Shown here: positions 1-8,659 of the stretch, piece by piece
How positions within the stretch are numbered: the stretch's first letter is position 1
Layout: each line of letters begins with the position of its first letter
NCBI GenBank assembly: GCA_031426185.1
Contig: JANPKV010000389.1
Location: 1-64,000 of the forward strand
DNA from: JAJNPS01 sp031426185
GTDB taxonomy: Bacteria > Pseudomonadota > Alphaproteobacteria > Rhodobacterales > Rhodobacteraceae
Reading direction: 5' to 3'
Length of the DNA stretch: 64,000 nt
Notes under the pieces: model-generated
Databases searched by the model: none
What the model saw: only the letters and a program-made list of their open reading frames with translations
What the model was told of the DNA's origin: nothing
Program-made: the position numbers and the translations under genes

Positions 1-1
1 G

Positions 2-343
2 TATGATGTCGCGATCCTGTCGACGGAAATCTATCTGAGCGATCTGACCCCGGCGATGAAGCCGAGCGACGCGTATGCGCATATCGCGCGGCGCACGACG
101 CAGCGGGTGCCGATCGACCAGCTTGAAGGGCGTATCACCACGAGTCTTGTCACGCCCTATCCGCCGGGCATTCCGCTGCTGATTCCGGGCGAAGTGTTCA
201 ACCGCAAGATCGTAGACTATCTCAAGTTCAACCGTGAGTTCGCCCGTGAGTGTCCGGGCTTCGAGACCGACATCCACGGATTGTTGCAGCAGACGGGCGA
301 GGACGGCGCGACGCAATACTTCGCCGACTGTGTAGCGGTCTAG
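2..343 (+). CDS. Orn/Lys/Arg decarboxylase, C-terminal fragment (5' end outside window)
   Basis: The reading frame is open from base 2 and ends at 343, so only the last ~113 residues are present. They match the C-terminal domain of PLP-dependent fold-I basic amino acid decarboxylases: an S/T-rich start, then a 'YPPGIPLLIPGE' stretch typical of this domain, then a short acidic tail. In the family this domain helps build the dimer or decamer and shapes the substrate entrance. The PLP lysine and most of the active site lie upstream, so arginine, ornithine and lysine specificity cannot be separated here. About 345 bases without a recognisable gene follow. Confidence 0.8.
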   Translation, partial: YDVAILSTEIYLSDLTPAMKPSDAYAHIARRTTQRVPIDQLEGRITTSLVTPYPPGIPLLIPGEVFNRKIVDYLKFNREFARECPGFETDIHGLLQQTGEDGATQYFADCVAV

Positions 344-688
344 TCTCGGACAACTGTACCGAGTTTTCGCGATTGGGGAGCACTGCTCGATATCGTCCTG
401 AACTTGCAGTCTTGCGGTAGTGCTGACAGGCCGGTCTGGTAGACGACAGATCACAGTTCTTATGTGCTTGGCGCAGCAGAAGTTTGCTGATCTTTCTGAA
501 AAGGCATTGGGCAGTCTATGTCATGCCCTTGGCGGGTCGAGCCTCTCAAGGTCAAGTCCCTTCGGTCAATGGATGCAGGATGTGCACGCACTCGGCTATC
601 TGCGGCCACCACGAGCCTTGAGCCATGCGCGGATATTCCAGAGTCTGGCCGCAAATGCTTAGCCAGTCGCGGCATCTGGTCGGGTTCA
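344..688. other. Gap without a recognisable gene
   Basis: This stretch lies between the decarboxylase stop and the 3' end of the opposing ankyrin-cytochrome c gene. Short open frames exist on both strands, but none has family features, a convincing ribosome-binding site or consistent codon use. I see no clear terminator hairpin. It is probably non-coding or decayed sequence. Confidence 0.4.
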
Positions 689-1339
689 TCAGGGCAGTGG
701 AATCGGGGTTTCGCTGAGGGTGCGCAAGTAGGCAATCAAATCTGTTCGTTCAGTCTCGTCGGGAATACCCGGCATCTCCATGAGAACACCTGGCGTGGTG
801 AGCATTGGCTCCAGGAGAAAAACGTTAAGGTCCTCGAACGTCCACTCGCCCTCCCAGTCCAGCAAGGCGTCCGAGTAGCTAGCATCTGCTAGCGCCGCTT
901 TGTCGCGGCCCACGACGTTCCACAAGTTCGGCCCGCTTTTCGTCCCTCCCAAAGACGCGATACTGTGACAACCGTCACAATAACGGCCGAAGGCGGCTCG
1001 TCCGTTCTCGACGTCAGCCGTGTTCAATTTGGACGCAATGGGACCCGGCGTTGGCACGACGACGCCACGAGATACAAGATAATCAGCAATTTCAGTGTGC
1101 CCGCTGAGTTTCGCCAAATGAAGCGATGGCTTGTTGTCCTTTGTTTTTGCATTCACGTCTGCGCCGGCCACAACCAATGCCTTCACGCAGTCAAGGCAGC
1201 CGGATCTGACGGCGACATGAAGGGCGGCTTCACGATTGCCGCGCCAGTTGGGGTTGGCGCCCTTGTCCAGCAGCAGATTGATCAGATCGACCCTGCGTTT
1301 TAACAGAGCCGGCATGAGCGCCGGACCCAAGCCAGGCAT
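689..1339 (-). CDS. Ankyrin repeat-cytochrome c fusion, 5'-truncated
   Basis: Counting from the first ATG at 1339, residues ~10-92 form ankyrin repeats (motifs such as 'LLLDKGANPN', 'ALHVAVRSG', 'LVVAGADVN'). Residues ~108-210 are a c-type cytochrome with CDGCH (C121, C124, H125) for haem and a plausible axial Met in 'LMEMPG' near 187-189. The frame is open upstream to about 1477 and encodes another ankyrin unit ('SGHYEAAKLLIDRGADVN'), but has no start codon before it hits a serine recombinase remnant ending at 1487. No signal peptide survives, although haem attachment needs export. I read this as the 3' part of a longer secreted electron-transfer or sensing protein that lost its 5' end, so it is probably non-functional. 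Confidence 0.75.
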   Translation of the reverse strand: MPGLGPALMPALLKRRVDLINLLLDKGANPNWRGNREAALHVAVRSGCLDCVKALVVAGADVNAKTKDNKPSLHLAKLSGHTEIADYLVSRGVVVPTPGPIASKLNTADVENGRAAFGRYCDGCHSIASLGGTKSGPNLWNVVGRDKAALADASYSDALLDWEGEWTFEDLNVFLLEPMLTTPGVLMEMPGIPDETERTDLIAYLRTLSETPIPLP

Positions 1340-1486
1340 CGGTTCGAAATTGACGTCGGCCCCGCGATCGATGAGCAGCTTCGCCGCCTCATAATGCCCG
1401 CTACGGACCGCGACATGGGGGTGCGGGTCAGGTCTCGCGCGTTGGCCAAGGTAGATATCCAGAATTGGCCTGGTCGTTCAAAAGCC

Positions 1487-1788
1487 TCAGAGGCGCTCCT
1501 GGTCTTGCCAGTCGAGGGGCAGGGTTTGTCGCACCAGACGCTCCAAGGTCAGGTCAATGGGTTGGGTACCATCGAGGATGGCGCGCTGGATTTTGGGTGA
1601 CAGGAAGGCGAGGGGATGCGCGTTCGGACAAGGGCCTCGTTCTGGCCTTCCGAGCCGGCGACCTCCTTGAGTGAGTTGCTGGTCTTAATCGCGCGGGCCC
1701 AGCGATGTGCATTGGCAAGGGCGGCGCTGAGGACGGGATCTGGGGAGTTCATCTTAGCTCCGCCGACAAGCTTCATCTCGACGGGCAT
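1487..1788 (-). pseudogene. Serine recombinase, C-terminal remnant (copy 1, frameshifted)
   Basis: On the minus strand the frame from 1788 reads 'PDPVLSAALANAHRWAR', the helix seen near the end of large serine recombinases. Near 1615 the homology moves to another frame and continues as 'LSPKIQRAILDGTQP', 'LTLERLVRQTLPLDW', ending at a TGA at 1487-1489. These are the hallmark C-terminal residues of Rhodobacterales site-specific recombinases. The catalytic and zinc-ribbon regions are absent, so only a frameshifted tail remains. A second, longer remnant of a related gene lies at 7709-8560. Its end directly abuts the truncated ankyrin-cytochrome gene, so the insertion or deletion probably destroyed that gene's 5' part. 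Confidence 0.7.
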
Positions 1789-1880
1789 CGTCAGATTAAA
1801 CTAGTCTGACAAGCTCAAAGACGCCCGGTTGGTCTCCTGCGAAGTGTGCTGCAAGGTTTTTCTCCTTACAGAATACATAG

Positions 1881-2377
1881 TTGTTCCCGTCTGGTGGAGG
1901 ATGGAGCGGGAAAGGACGACTCGGTCTGATTGCTCTGACTGAGCCCATGATCATACTGGCCGGGTCGATGTCGCCCGATCTGTGGACCATCGACGGCCAG
2001 ACCTGGGCCAATCACAAGCCGATTGTCGCCACTGGTGGCGAGCGGGTGGAGCTGATGCTCCACAACTTGTCGATGATGGGCATCCGATGCACCTGCACGG
2101 CCATGCGTTTCAGGTGGTGAACATCAACGGCTGGGCGATCAACGGGGCGATGCGCGACACGGTCTATTTGCCCCCTATGGCGCAAGTCACCGTGGCGTTG
2201 GATACAGGCGAGGCCGCACGCTGGATGCCGCACTGCCGCAATATGCCGTACCTATCGACCGGCGTGATGACAGAGTTCGCGGTTTCCGCCCGAACCGGGG
2301 GGGTGGTGCTTGCACCATGTCGTGATGACGAACATCGGCGGCGGTCCCTAGGGATCGCTGCCGTTCCACTGCCGTAA
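1881..2377 (+). pseudogene. Multicopper oxidase C-terminal remnant, frameshifted
   Basis: Two overlapping plus frames together give a cupredoxin domain 3 of a CopA/CumA-like multicopper oxidase. The first carries 'DLWTIDGQTWANHKP' and 'GERVELMLHNLSMMG'. After a one-base loss near 2082 the second continues 'HPMHLHGHAFQVV', the type-2/type-3 copper motif. The last motif, normally H-C-H-x3-H, reads 'PHCRNMPYLSTGVM', so a histidine is replaced by arginine and another is missing. The N-terminal two-thirds are absent. With the frameshift and lost ligands it cannot be a working oxidase. It sits at the head of a cluster of likely copper-response genes. Confidence 0.75.
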
Positions 2378-2503
2378 GGGCCGGATCCATATCGCTAAAG
2401 TAGCGCGCCGGTTGCCCTTTTCATTCCATTGGCCCGGCGCGATGGGATAGCGATGCTGCGACAGGGCGGCTGCGGGACGGGCTGCGCGGAACAGGGGCGT
2501 TTT

Positions 2504-2947
2504 GTGATCGTGCTTTCAACCTATGGGCTGTTATGTCTTTCGGCCTTCCTTTCGGCAACTCTGTTGCCGGGGTCGTCCGAGGCGGTGCTGATCGGATTGC
2601 TGGCCTCTGCGCAGGGAACGCCTGTTGCGCTGATCTCAGCGGCATCGCTGGGCAATATTGCAGGGGCAGCAGTCAATTGGGCCATGGGGCGGTATTTTCT
2701 GCACTTCAGGGACCGGTCCTGGTTTCCCTTGAAGGAGGCCACCAATGCGCGAGCACAGGCCTGGTTCGCCCGCTACGGAACCTGGTCGCTGTTGTTCTCA
2801 TGGGTGCCGGTGGTTGGAGACCCGTTGACCGTGGTGGCAGGCATCATGAAGGTGCCATTCGCGCGGTTCCTGCTGGTGGTGGGGATTGGCAAAGTGTTGC
2901 GATATGGGATGATCGTGATGGCATGGCAGCATTGGGGCCCGGGGTAA
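2504..2947 (+). CDS. YqaA/DedA-type (SNARE-associated) inner membrane protein
   Basis: About 147 residues from a GTG at 2504, preceded by AGGGG at good spacing; the frame is open further upstream, but that part is not membrane-like. The protein has several hydrophobic helices and the DedA/YqaA features 'LLPGSSEAVLIGLL' near the N-terminus and 'FSWVPVVGDPLTVVAGIM' in the second half, with an Arg-rich loop between. E. coli YqaA is of similar length. DedA-superfamily members act in lipid translocation and membrane-potential homeostasis, but the substrate of this branch is not established. It lies downstream of the broken multicopper oxidase and may be part of a metal-stress cluster. Confidence 0.7.
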   Translation: MIVLSTYGLLCLSAFLSATLLPGSSEAVLIGLLASAQGTPVALISAASLGNIAGAAVNWAMGRYFLHFRDRSWFPLKEATNARAQAWFARYGTWSLLFSWVPVVGDPLTVVAGIMKVPFARFLLVVGIGKVLRYGMIVMAWQHWGPG

Positions 2948-3315
2948 TCCCCCACCTGCCTCTCAGGGCGGGGAAGCCGTCACGGCACCAAGTGCCGCAA
3001 ACACAGGGCATTGGTGACTCCAGCCCTGTCGCGCACGCGGTATTTTTCCGGAAAGACACCGGGCAAGAACGTCGGCCGCAGCGAATAGCGCTGTGGCCGT
3101 CATGCCGCGGACCGGATCAATGGCATTTGGACCAGTTCCTGTCCCAGCATCGGGCGTCATCATGGAGCCTAAATTGTCGTGGCCAGCTCGAGGGTCGAGG
3201 GCGACATTTTCTGCTCGATCGGCGAGAACGACAACGCATAGAACGCGCGTGATAGCAGCATGCACCTATCCACTCTTGGAGCTTCAAGCCGTTTTCGCAT
3301 GCGTAAACTGGCCCC
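2948..3315. other. Gap without a confident gene
   Basis: Open frames occur on both strands, but none is convincing. A minus-strand frame contains 'AIDPVRGMTA', faintly like the DPVCGM motif of copper P-type ATPases with the cysteine changed to arginine. Given the surrounding copper genes this could be a decayed copA-like start, but the match is too short to claim. Confidence 0.35.
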
Positions 3316-3702
3316 TCAGATCGCTGCCGCCGCCGCCGCCAGAAGGTCGCGCACTTGTCCCGCAACGGCATGGAGGGCAGGGTTGTCGATGGCCTGCATC
3401 GAGGCTACCGGATCAATCGCGCTGACCTCTACCCCACCTTCCACCGCTCGCAGGATAACGTTGCAGGGCAGCATCGCGCCGACACGCGGCTCGATCCCAA
3501 TGGCTTGGTAAGCCATCTTTGGGTTGCACGCCCCCAGGATCAGATAGGGCGTCATCTCTACATCCAGCTTTTTCTTCATGGTCGCGGCGACGTCGATTTC
3601 GGTCAGAATACCGAAGCCGCTTTCGCCCAGCGCTTTGCGGGTGCGCGCGTCGGCCTCGGCAAAGCTGATCCCGGTCAGCAGACGGTTAAAGGTGTAACTC
3701 AT
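3316..3702 (-). CDS. DUF302 domain protein
   Basis: A 128-residue cytosolic-looking protein with no signal peptide. The core 'YLILGACNPKMAYQAIGIEPRVGAMLPCNVILR' region (residues ~52-85, quoted in part by its landmarks YLILGACNP and LPCNV) is diagnostic of DUF302. In this family the conserved Cys in the GACNP motif and the LPCNV motif lie near one another, and redox or metal roles have been suggested but not proven. It is followed on the same strand by a small membrane peptide gene upstream at 3722-3838 and the EF-hand gene at 3911-4417; all three point away from the two-component system at 4598. This grouping is common near copper and silver resistance genes. Confidence 0.8.
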   Translation of the reverse strand: MSYTFNRLLTGISFAEADARTRKALGESGFGILTEIDVAATMKKKLDVEMTPYLILGACNPKMAYQAIGIEPRVGAMLPCNVILRAVEGGVEVSAIDPVASMQAIDNPALHAVAGQVRDLLAAAAAAI

Positions 3703-3721
3703 ATTAGCATTCCTTTTGCAG

Positions 3722-3838
3722 TTACTTGCGCAGATATTTGATCAGGGCAGCGATACCCAAACCGACCACAACCAGCACGACTGCCATCCAAAGCCAGCCG
3801 AAGCCCATGCCCCAGCCCATGGTGTACCCGTTCATCAT
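3722..3838 (-). CDS. Small single-span membrane protein (38 aa)
   Basis: A 38-residue frame with the start at 3838 and an AGGAGG eight bases upstream, an excellent ribosome-binding site. The peptide has a Met/Gly/Trp-rich N-terminus, one hydrophobic helix ('MAVVLVVVGLGIAALI') and a basic tail ending LRK. Similar tiny proteins accompany copper and silver efflux genes in Proteobacteria. Met-rich termini can bind Cu(I), but here that is inference from composition. The neighbours, a Met-rich EF-hand protein and a DUF302 protein, point the same way. Confidence 0.65.
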   Translation of the reverse strand: MMNGYTMGWGMGFGWLWMAVVLVVVGLGIAALIKYLRK

Positions 3839-3910
3839 CGCAGCCTCCTGTCCTGTGAAGGTGCAACCCCCGAAACCTGTTGCTGATACAAGCCGGGGGC
3901 CGCTTTGGTC

Positions 3911-4417
3911 TCAGTCGTTGTCCATCATCCCTTTGCCCATGCCCGGCATACCGTTCTGCCGGCCGCCCATGTGTTCTTGCATCATCGCTGCCATGGCCGA
4001 CATTTCCGCCTCGGTCACTTGGCCGTCGCCATCGGTATCATGCATCTGGAAGGCGCGCACGGTCATCGGCCGCGTATGGGCCGCATGCATCACGGCGAAT
4101 TCGTCCAGTGACAACGTGCCGTTGGCGTCGGTGTCATAGGTCTTGGTCTCGGCCTTGATCCCGGCGGTCATTTCTTCGGGGCTAAGCGTGCCGTCCTTGT
4201 TGGTATCAAACGTGGCCATGGCATAGCTTTGGGCACCACCCATCATACCCATCATACCCATACCACCACCCATCATGCCGTCGTGGTCGCCCATCATACC
4301 CATGCCTGCGCCCACCATCCCGTCATGTTGCATTTGCTGGGCTATCACCGGCACGGCAACGGCGGCCACGCCAAGGGCTGCGACGGCGGCAAGCGCGAAT
4401 TTGGTTGAACGTTTCAT
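3911..4417 (-). CDS. Secreted EF-hand protein, Met-rich
   Basis: A 168-residue protein with an N-terminal signal peptide (residues ~1-26, 'AVPVIA' before the cut). A Met/Gly/His-rich segment at ~29-61 is followed by three canonical EF-hand loops starting at D71 (DTNKDGTLSPEE), D95 (DTDANGTLSLDE) and D127 (DTDGDGQVTEAE). It is probably periplasmic and binds calcium. The Met-rich linker and Met-rich tail could also bind Cu(I), which fits the copper-like neighbourhood. It is divergent from the response regulator at 4598, with about 180 bases between that likely hold both promoters. Confidence 0.8.
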   Translation of the reverse strand: MKRSTKFALAAVAALGVAAVAVPVIAQQMQHDGMVGAGMGMMGDHDGMMGGGMGMMGMMGGAQSYAMATFDTNKDGTLSPEEMTAGIKAETKTYDTDANGTLSLDEFAVMHAAHTRPMTVRAFQMHDTDGDGQVTEAEMSAMAAMMQEHMGGRQNGMPGMGKGMMDND

Positions 4418-4597
4418 TCTGACTCTCCTGATCGGAATTGCGATGAAGCCAACTTGGGGGCCAGATGTCCCACAGGTTTGTCAGCCGGGCTGGTCTTTTG
4501 TATCAATCTGTCGCAAGGGCGGGTCCTGCGACAGTTTGCGACAATCGCCTGTGCGCAGGGGCGGCGCGATCGGTTAGGGTCTAGGTCAGGAGAGATA

Positions 4598-5323
4598 ATG
4601 ACACCCAATCCGCCCCATGTTCTGATCGTCGATGATCACCGCGAAATCCGCGATGCGCTTGTGAAGTATCTGGAGAAGAACGGCATGCGCGCGACCTCGG
4701 CCGCGAATGCCGTGGCGATGGATGCGGCCCTGAAGCTCGGCCAGTTCGATCTGATCGTGCTGGATGTGATGATGCCGGGCGAGGACGGGCTTTCGGTTTG
4801 TCGCCGATTGCGGGCTTCTGGCAACATGCCGATACTGATGCTGACAGCCCTTGGCGATGAAACCGACCGCATCGTAGGGCTGGAGGTCGGGGCAGATGAC
4901 TATCTGCCCAAGCCCTTCAACCCGCGCGAACTGTTGGCGCGGATCAAGGCGATCCTGCGCCGCTCGGATCGGGCAGAGATGACTGGGGGCAGCCTTGCCG
5001 GGCATCGGCTCGCGTTCGACCGTTGGGTGCTGGATTCGGATCGCCGGACTTTGACCGATACGGATGGCGCAGAGGTCGCCCTGACCACCGCCGAGTTCCG
5101 CCTGTTGACGGTGTTTCTGGAGCGACCCCGCTTTGTCCTCAGCCGTGATCAGTTGCTGGACCTGACCTCGGGCCGTGCGGGACAGGTCTTCGACCGCACC
5201 ATCGACAACCAGATCAGCCGCTTGCGCCGCAAGATCCAGGCCGATCCGGCGAAGCCTGCGCTGATCGCGACGGTCTGGGGTGGCGGCTATAGCCTTGCCG
5301 CTGATGTGAAGGAACTGCCATGA
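4598..5323 (+). CDS. OmpR/PhoB-family response regulator
   Basis: 241 residues from the ATG at 4598, with a nearby CAGGAGA. The frame stays open upstream, but receiver homology starts directly at this ATG. Receiver domain ~7-120 has the acidic pair D12/D13, phosphoacceptor D56 in 'LIVLDVMMPGEDG' and the lysine in 'DDYLPKPFN'. The C-terminal winged-helix domain (~140-235) carries 'LTTAEFRLLTVFLERP' and 'FDRTIDNQISRLRRKI', typical of the OmpR class. It overlaps the histidine kinase gene by four bases (ATGA), so the two are translationally coupled. The divergent metal-type genes suggest they are its targets, by inference. Confidence 0.9.
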   Translation: MTPNPPHVLIVDDHREIRDALVKYLEKNGMRATSAANAVAMDAALKLGQFDLIVLDVMMPGEDGLSVCRRLRASGNMPILMLTALGDETDRIVGLEVGADDYLPKPFNPRELLARIKAILRRSDRAEMTGGSLAGHRLAFDRWVLDSDRRTLTDTDGAEVALTTAEFRLLTVFLERPRFVLSRDQLLDLTSGRAGQVFDRTIDNQISRLRRKIQADPAKPALIATVWGGGYSLAADVKELP

Positions 5324-6723
5324 CCCCGAAGCGCAGTCTTCTGGACCGCCTGTTGCCCCAATCCGTCGGGGGCCAGTTGCTGGCCATGCTGCTACTGGCG
5401 CTTGCCATCACGCAGGGCCTTGGCCTGATCTTGCTCACCGACGAACGCAACCGCGCGGTGCGCGTAGCCGTCGGGCTGGAGGCGGCGGGGCGTGCGGCCA
5501 ACGTGGCCTTGCTGCTGGATGATGCGCCTGCCGACCTGCGGCCGGAAATCTTGAGATCGGCGGATTCGCCGCTGGTGCGGTTCGAAGTGGGGCCCAGTCC
5601 TTCGGCACTGCACAACAGCACGGATGCCGCACCGTTCCTGGATCAGATCCGGCAGATACTCGGCCAACCCGAACGCGAAGTTCTGGCGGATATCCATGCC
5701 CTCGCATTGACCCCACTCGCCTTGCCCGACGCTGTGCCCAATGCCATGCGGCCCATGCACCAGGCGATGATGGCGGCCCATGCCGAGCCTATCGAATTGA
5801 CGCTTTCGATCCGGCTGGCCGGGGGCGATTGGCTGAACGTTCGCACGATGTTTATCCGGCCCGGTCTGCAACTTTCGCCACAAGCCTTGTTGCCGCTCAT
5901 CTTGATGGTTGCGGCCGTGGCTTTGGTAGCATGGGCAACAGCTCGCCGAGTCGTCGGCCCGTTGCGCGCACTGGCTGTGAGTGCTGATCGGTTGGGGCGC
6001 GGGCTGGACGCAAACCCGTTGCCGTTGACCGGCCCGTCAGAGGTCCGCGATACCACACAAGCTTTCAACAGCATGCAAGACAGGCTGACCCGCTTTGTGT
6101 CCGAGCGCACCCATATGCTAGCAGCCCTCAGCCATGATCTGCGCTCGCCACTGACCGCGATGCGGCTACGGATCGAGATGCTGGACGAAACCGAGGATAG
6201 CGTCCGCCTGAAAGCCTTGGTCGAGGAAATGCAAGCTATGGTCGAAGCCACACTGGAGTTTGCGAGGGGAGTTGCCAAAACGGAACCCGCAGCCACCGTT
6301 GATCTGGCCGCCATGCTAGGTGACCTTGTGGCCGACGTGGGCGGCGACCGGGCGGCCCTTTCCCCCTCATCGCCCTTGACCGCCACGGTCCGCCCCCATG
6401 CGCTGAACCGTGCGCTGCGCAATCTGATCGACAATGCTGTGCGCTACGGCGGCACCGCAGAGGTCAGCCTGACGCAGGAACCGGGGTTCGCGGTGATCAC
6501 GGTGGCGGACAAAGGGCTGGGCCTGCCCGAGGACCAGTTGGAGGCGGTGTTTGAACCCTTCGTACGGCTTGAAGGCTCCCGCAACCGCGATACCGGGGGC
6601 GTCGGCTTGGGTTTGGCCATCGCCCGCACCATCGTTCAGGCGCATGGCGGAACCATACAGCTGCGCAACCGGATTGGCGGCGGGCTAAACGCCATCGTTC
6701 GCCTGCCTGTGGGCGATGCCTGA
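5320..6723 (+). CDS. Membrane sensor histidine kinase
   Basis: 467 residues. Order: an N-terminal membrane helix (~18-38), a periplasmic sensor region (~40-185), a second membrane helix ('LLPLILMVAAVALVAWATA', ~188-208), HAMP (~210-262), HisKA with the phospho-acceptor His in 'LAALSHDLRSPLTAMR' (~272), and the HATPase domain with N box 'NLIDNAVRYGG', G1 'DKGLGLP' and G2 'GGVGLGLAIA'. It is the cognate kinase of the preceding regulator through a 4-bp overlap. The periplasmic region lacks an obvious CusS-type His/Met cluster apart from 'MRPMHQAMMAAH', which could still be a metal site. Confidence 0.9.
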   Translation: MTPKRSLLDRLLPQSVGGQLLAMLLLALAITQGLGLILLTDERNRAVRVAVGLEAAGRAANVALLLDDAPADLRPEILRSADSPLVRFEVGPSPSALHNSTDAAPFLDQIRQILGQPEREVLADIHALALTPLALPDAVPNAMRPMHQAMMAAHAEPIELTLSIRLAGGDWLNVRTMFIRPGLQLSPQALLPLILMVAAVALVAWATARRVVGPLRALAVSADRLGRGLDANPLPLTGPSEVRDTTQAFNSMQDRLTRFVSERTHMLAALSHDLRSPLTAMRLRIEMLDETEDSVRLKALVEEMQAMVEATLEFARGVAKTEPAATVDLAAMLGDLVADVGGDRAALSPSSPLTATVRPHALNRALRNLIDNAVRYGGTAEVSLTQEPGFAVITVADKGLGLPEDQLEAVFEPFVRLEGSRNRDTGGVGLGLAIARTIVQAHGGTIQLRNRIGGGLNAIVRLPVGDA

Positions 6724-6798
6724 GCAGCCCATGATGGTCCGGTTAGTCTCGGTAGCGCCAATGCCGAATGGGTGTGGCAGCGCTTGATCGGCACCTAG

Positions 6799-7070
6799 GG
6801 CTCTGTCTGAGCACTATGCTTGAGCCCGGGCAGGGGGCTGGGTAGCGTCCGGCCATAACCATCGGCTCCCCCTTCCGCTGTTTCAAGACGAGCCCGGAGA
6901 CCATCCGCCTTGCCGTGATGATGTACATCCTGTTCCCACTGTCACTCTGCAACGTTGAAGACCTTCTGCACGAGCGTGGCATTGACATCTTTCACAAGAC
7001 GGTACGGTTCTGGTGGCACAGGTTCGGGCCGATGTTTGCTTCGGAAATCTGGAAAGATGGTGTTTTGGCG
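6799..7070 (+). pseudogene. IS6-family transposase, 5' fragment
   Basis: The left end GGCTCTGTCTGAGCA at 6799 resembles the left inverted repeat of the better preserved copy at 10469. The translated sequence then matches the N-terminal part of IS6/IS26-like transposases ('LCNVEDLLHERGIDIFHKTV', 'RFWWHRFGPMFASEI'). Homology stops near 7065; the DDE core and right end are missing. This is an internally truncated relic. Confidence 0.65.
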
Positions 7071-7253
7071 ATGCGGGCAGGGCGGTGGTATTTGGCTGAG
7101 GGTCCTAGCGGGATAGATGGCGGCCGGCAAGATCCTCAGAGCACGATCGCTCATGAAGGCGAAGTTGGCCAGGCCGTCCTGTTTGGATGTCAGTCGTGTT
7201 TGCATCAAGCGGGATTCGAACCTACAGGCAGTATAATGGAATCAATAGGTTAG

Positions 7254-7708
7254 CGGGTGGAGAAGGTTGGACTGCAGTCGCGCTTCCTCCGCCACCGACC
7301 CCCGCTACCGGTCTCCCCCCGTGCGACCTCGTCGTAACCCGCGGTAACAGGCGGGTAATTCTCCCGCCTTCCGGTTCCTGCGCCTGGATTCCCCGCCCTC
7401 ATCTGAAGAATTCCAGCCATGCCCACGGCCCGGTCTCCGCACGTCCGGAGGGCAGTGCAGTTTGGAGATAACAGGGAATTTTCTGCGAATTGACTGGAAA
7501 AACAGGAGATTTACCAGTGATTTCCCGCGAATGTCCGAAATAGTGGCGCGATTTCAGCGGCTTGGCCCGTCACAAACCACTTTCCTGTTCTTGCCCATAA
7601 CAGGGAGCCTAAGCCCTGATACGAGGGTGAATAATGTGCAGATACAGATCATTTTCCGCAATTAACAGGTGCTTCATCAGGACGGGGATCCGCGCGGGAA
7701 ACCGGATC
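7254..7708. other. Non-coding stretch with recurring AACAGG words
   Basis: No gene is supported here. Short copies of (t)aacagg(g) recur near 7342, 7469, 7500, 7596 and 7664, several followed by 'gaatttt' or 'agattt'. In related bacteria I associate such AACAGGGAATTTT-rich stretches with the region beside serine recombinase genes; the recombinase relic at 7709-8560 lies next to it. They may be recombinase-linked sites or simple decay products. Confidence 0.35.
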
Positions 7709-8560
7709 TCACGCAGCTGGCGCGCCGAAGAGCTGGCGTTGACCCGCCCAAGACATCGGCAGGTCCTCCGCCATTAGGGCGGCGAGGGTCAGCCCTGATG
7801 CTTGGCGTCCTTCGAGGATGGCGGTCTGCAAATCCGGCGCCAGAAAGGCGATGCGGATAAGCCGCGGCTGGTAGAAGCTCTCAGGTGCTGCCTCGAGACA
7901 GGGAGTACTGGTCCTGTCGGTCGGCAGCAGTGAATGGGCAGCGCGCAGGGCCTTGATCAGCACGGGATCGGGTTTGGAGGCGGCGGGCGCGCCGCCGATG
8001 ATCTCTGTGTGGCCACTTCGTGTGCGAAACCGGATCGACAGCGAAAGTCGCAGATGCGATGGGTCGGCGGGATCCACATCGGCAATCTCGCCTGGTGAGA
8101 GACGAGGGCGCATCCGTGCGAGCCAGCGGATGGGCAGAAGAAGTTCGAGGCGGTTGGCGCGAATTTCTACCCGGGTGACAAGGTGCATGGGCGGTCCGGA
8201 TTGCTCGGGCAGCAGGCGGCCCAGAATGGCAATCAGTCTTGCTTCAAGCACCGCCGCCGAGACACGGCGCGGAGCCTCGTCGCCTTTCGCGCGTCTGCCG
8301 CCTTGCTGAAGTGAGGCCGTGACATAATAGCGATAGAGTTTGCCACCCCGGGCTTAAGCAAAGGCGGGCGACATCACCTGATCGTCGGCATCGAAGATGC
8401 TCCCGGTCAACGGTGCATGCGCCACGGTCTCCCGGGCTTTCCCCCGGCACCGGACATTGGCATCAAGCTTGTTTTGCACCTCCTCGAACAGGGCACGGTC
8501 GATGATCGCCTCGTGAAGACCGGGGTGGCACATCAGAGTTTTTACACAGCCTCGGCGGGG
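7709..8560 (-). pseudogene. Serine recombinase, C-terminal half (copy 2, nonsense mutation)
   Basis: Read on the minus strand, the homology starts near 8540 ('HPGLHEAIIDRALFEEVQNKL'). It runs through 'AHAPLTGSIFDADDQVMSPAF', meets an in-frame TAA near 8354 where lysine (AAA) would be expected, and continues in the same frame with 'GGKLYRYYVTASLQQGG' to 'PDLQTAILEGRQASGLTLAAL', ending at 7709. This is the zinc-ribbon and C-terminal part of a large serine recombinase; the catalytic serine domain is gone, cut where the IS630 relic begins. It is unlikely to act. It belongs to the same family as the shorter relic at 1487-1788. Confidence 0.75.
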
Positions 8561-8659
8561 AGCGGTCGTTTGCAGGTGCGGCAGGGCAGATGCAGCATGA
8601 CGCCAGAGCGGACATTCATTCCTCAACCAGCATTTTCGGCCCCGGATCGACTTAGAGGG

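Noticed and set aside
420..892. Overlapping short open frames on both strands
   Set aside because: No ribosome-binding site, no family features, and part lies antisense to the ankyrin-cytochrome gene.
2963..3265. 'DPVRGM' motif suggesting a copper ATPase start
   Set aside because: One six-residue resemblance with the key Cys replaced; nothing else of an ATPase is present.
7072..7208. Minus-strand frame with 'LANFAFMSDRALRILPAAIY' and 'PPPCPHRQNTIFP'
   Set aside because: It reads like a fragment of a real protein, but it runs into antisense of the IS6 relic and I cannot name the family.
7200..7230. Minus-strand stretch resembling a tRNA/tmRNA T-arm (GGTTCGAATCCCGC)
   Set aside because: The T-stem pairs badly and no acceptor, D or anticodon arms could be folded in the preceding 70 bases.
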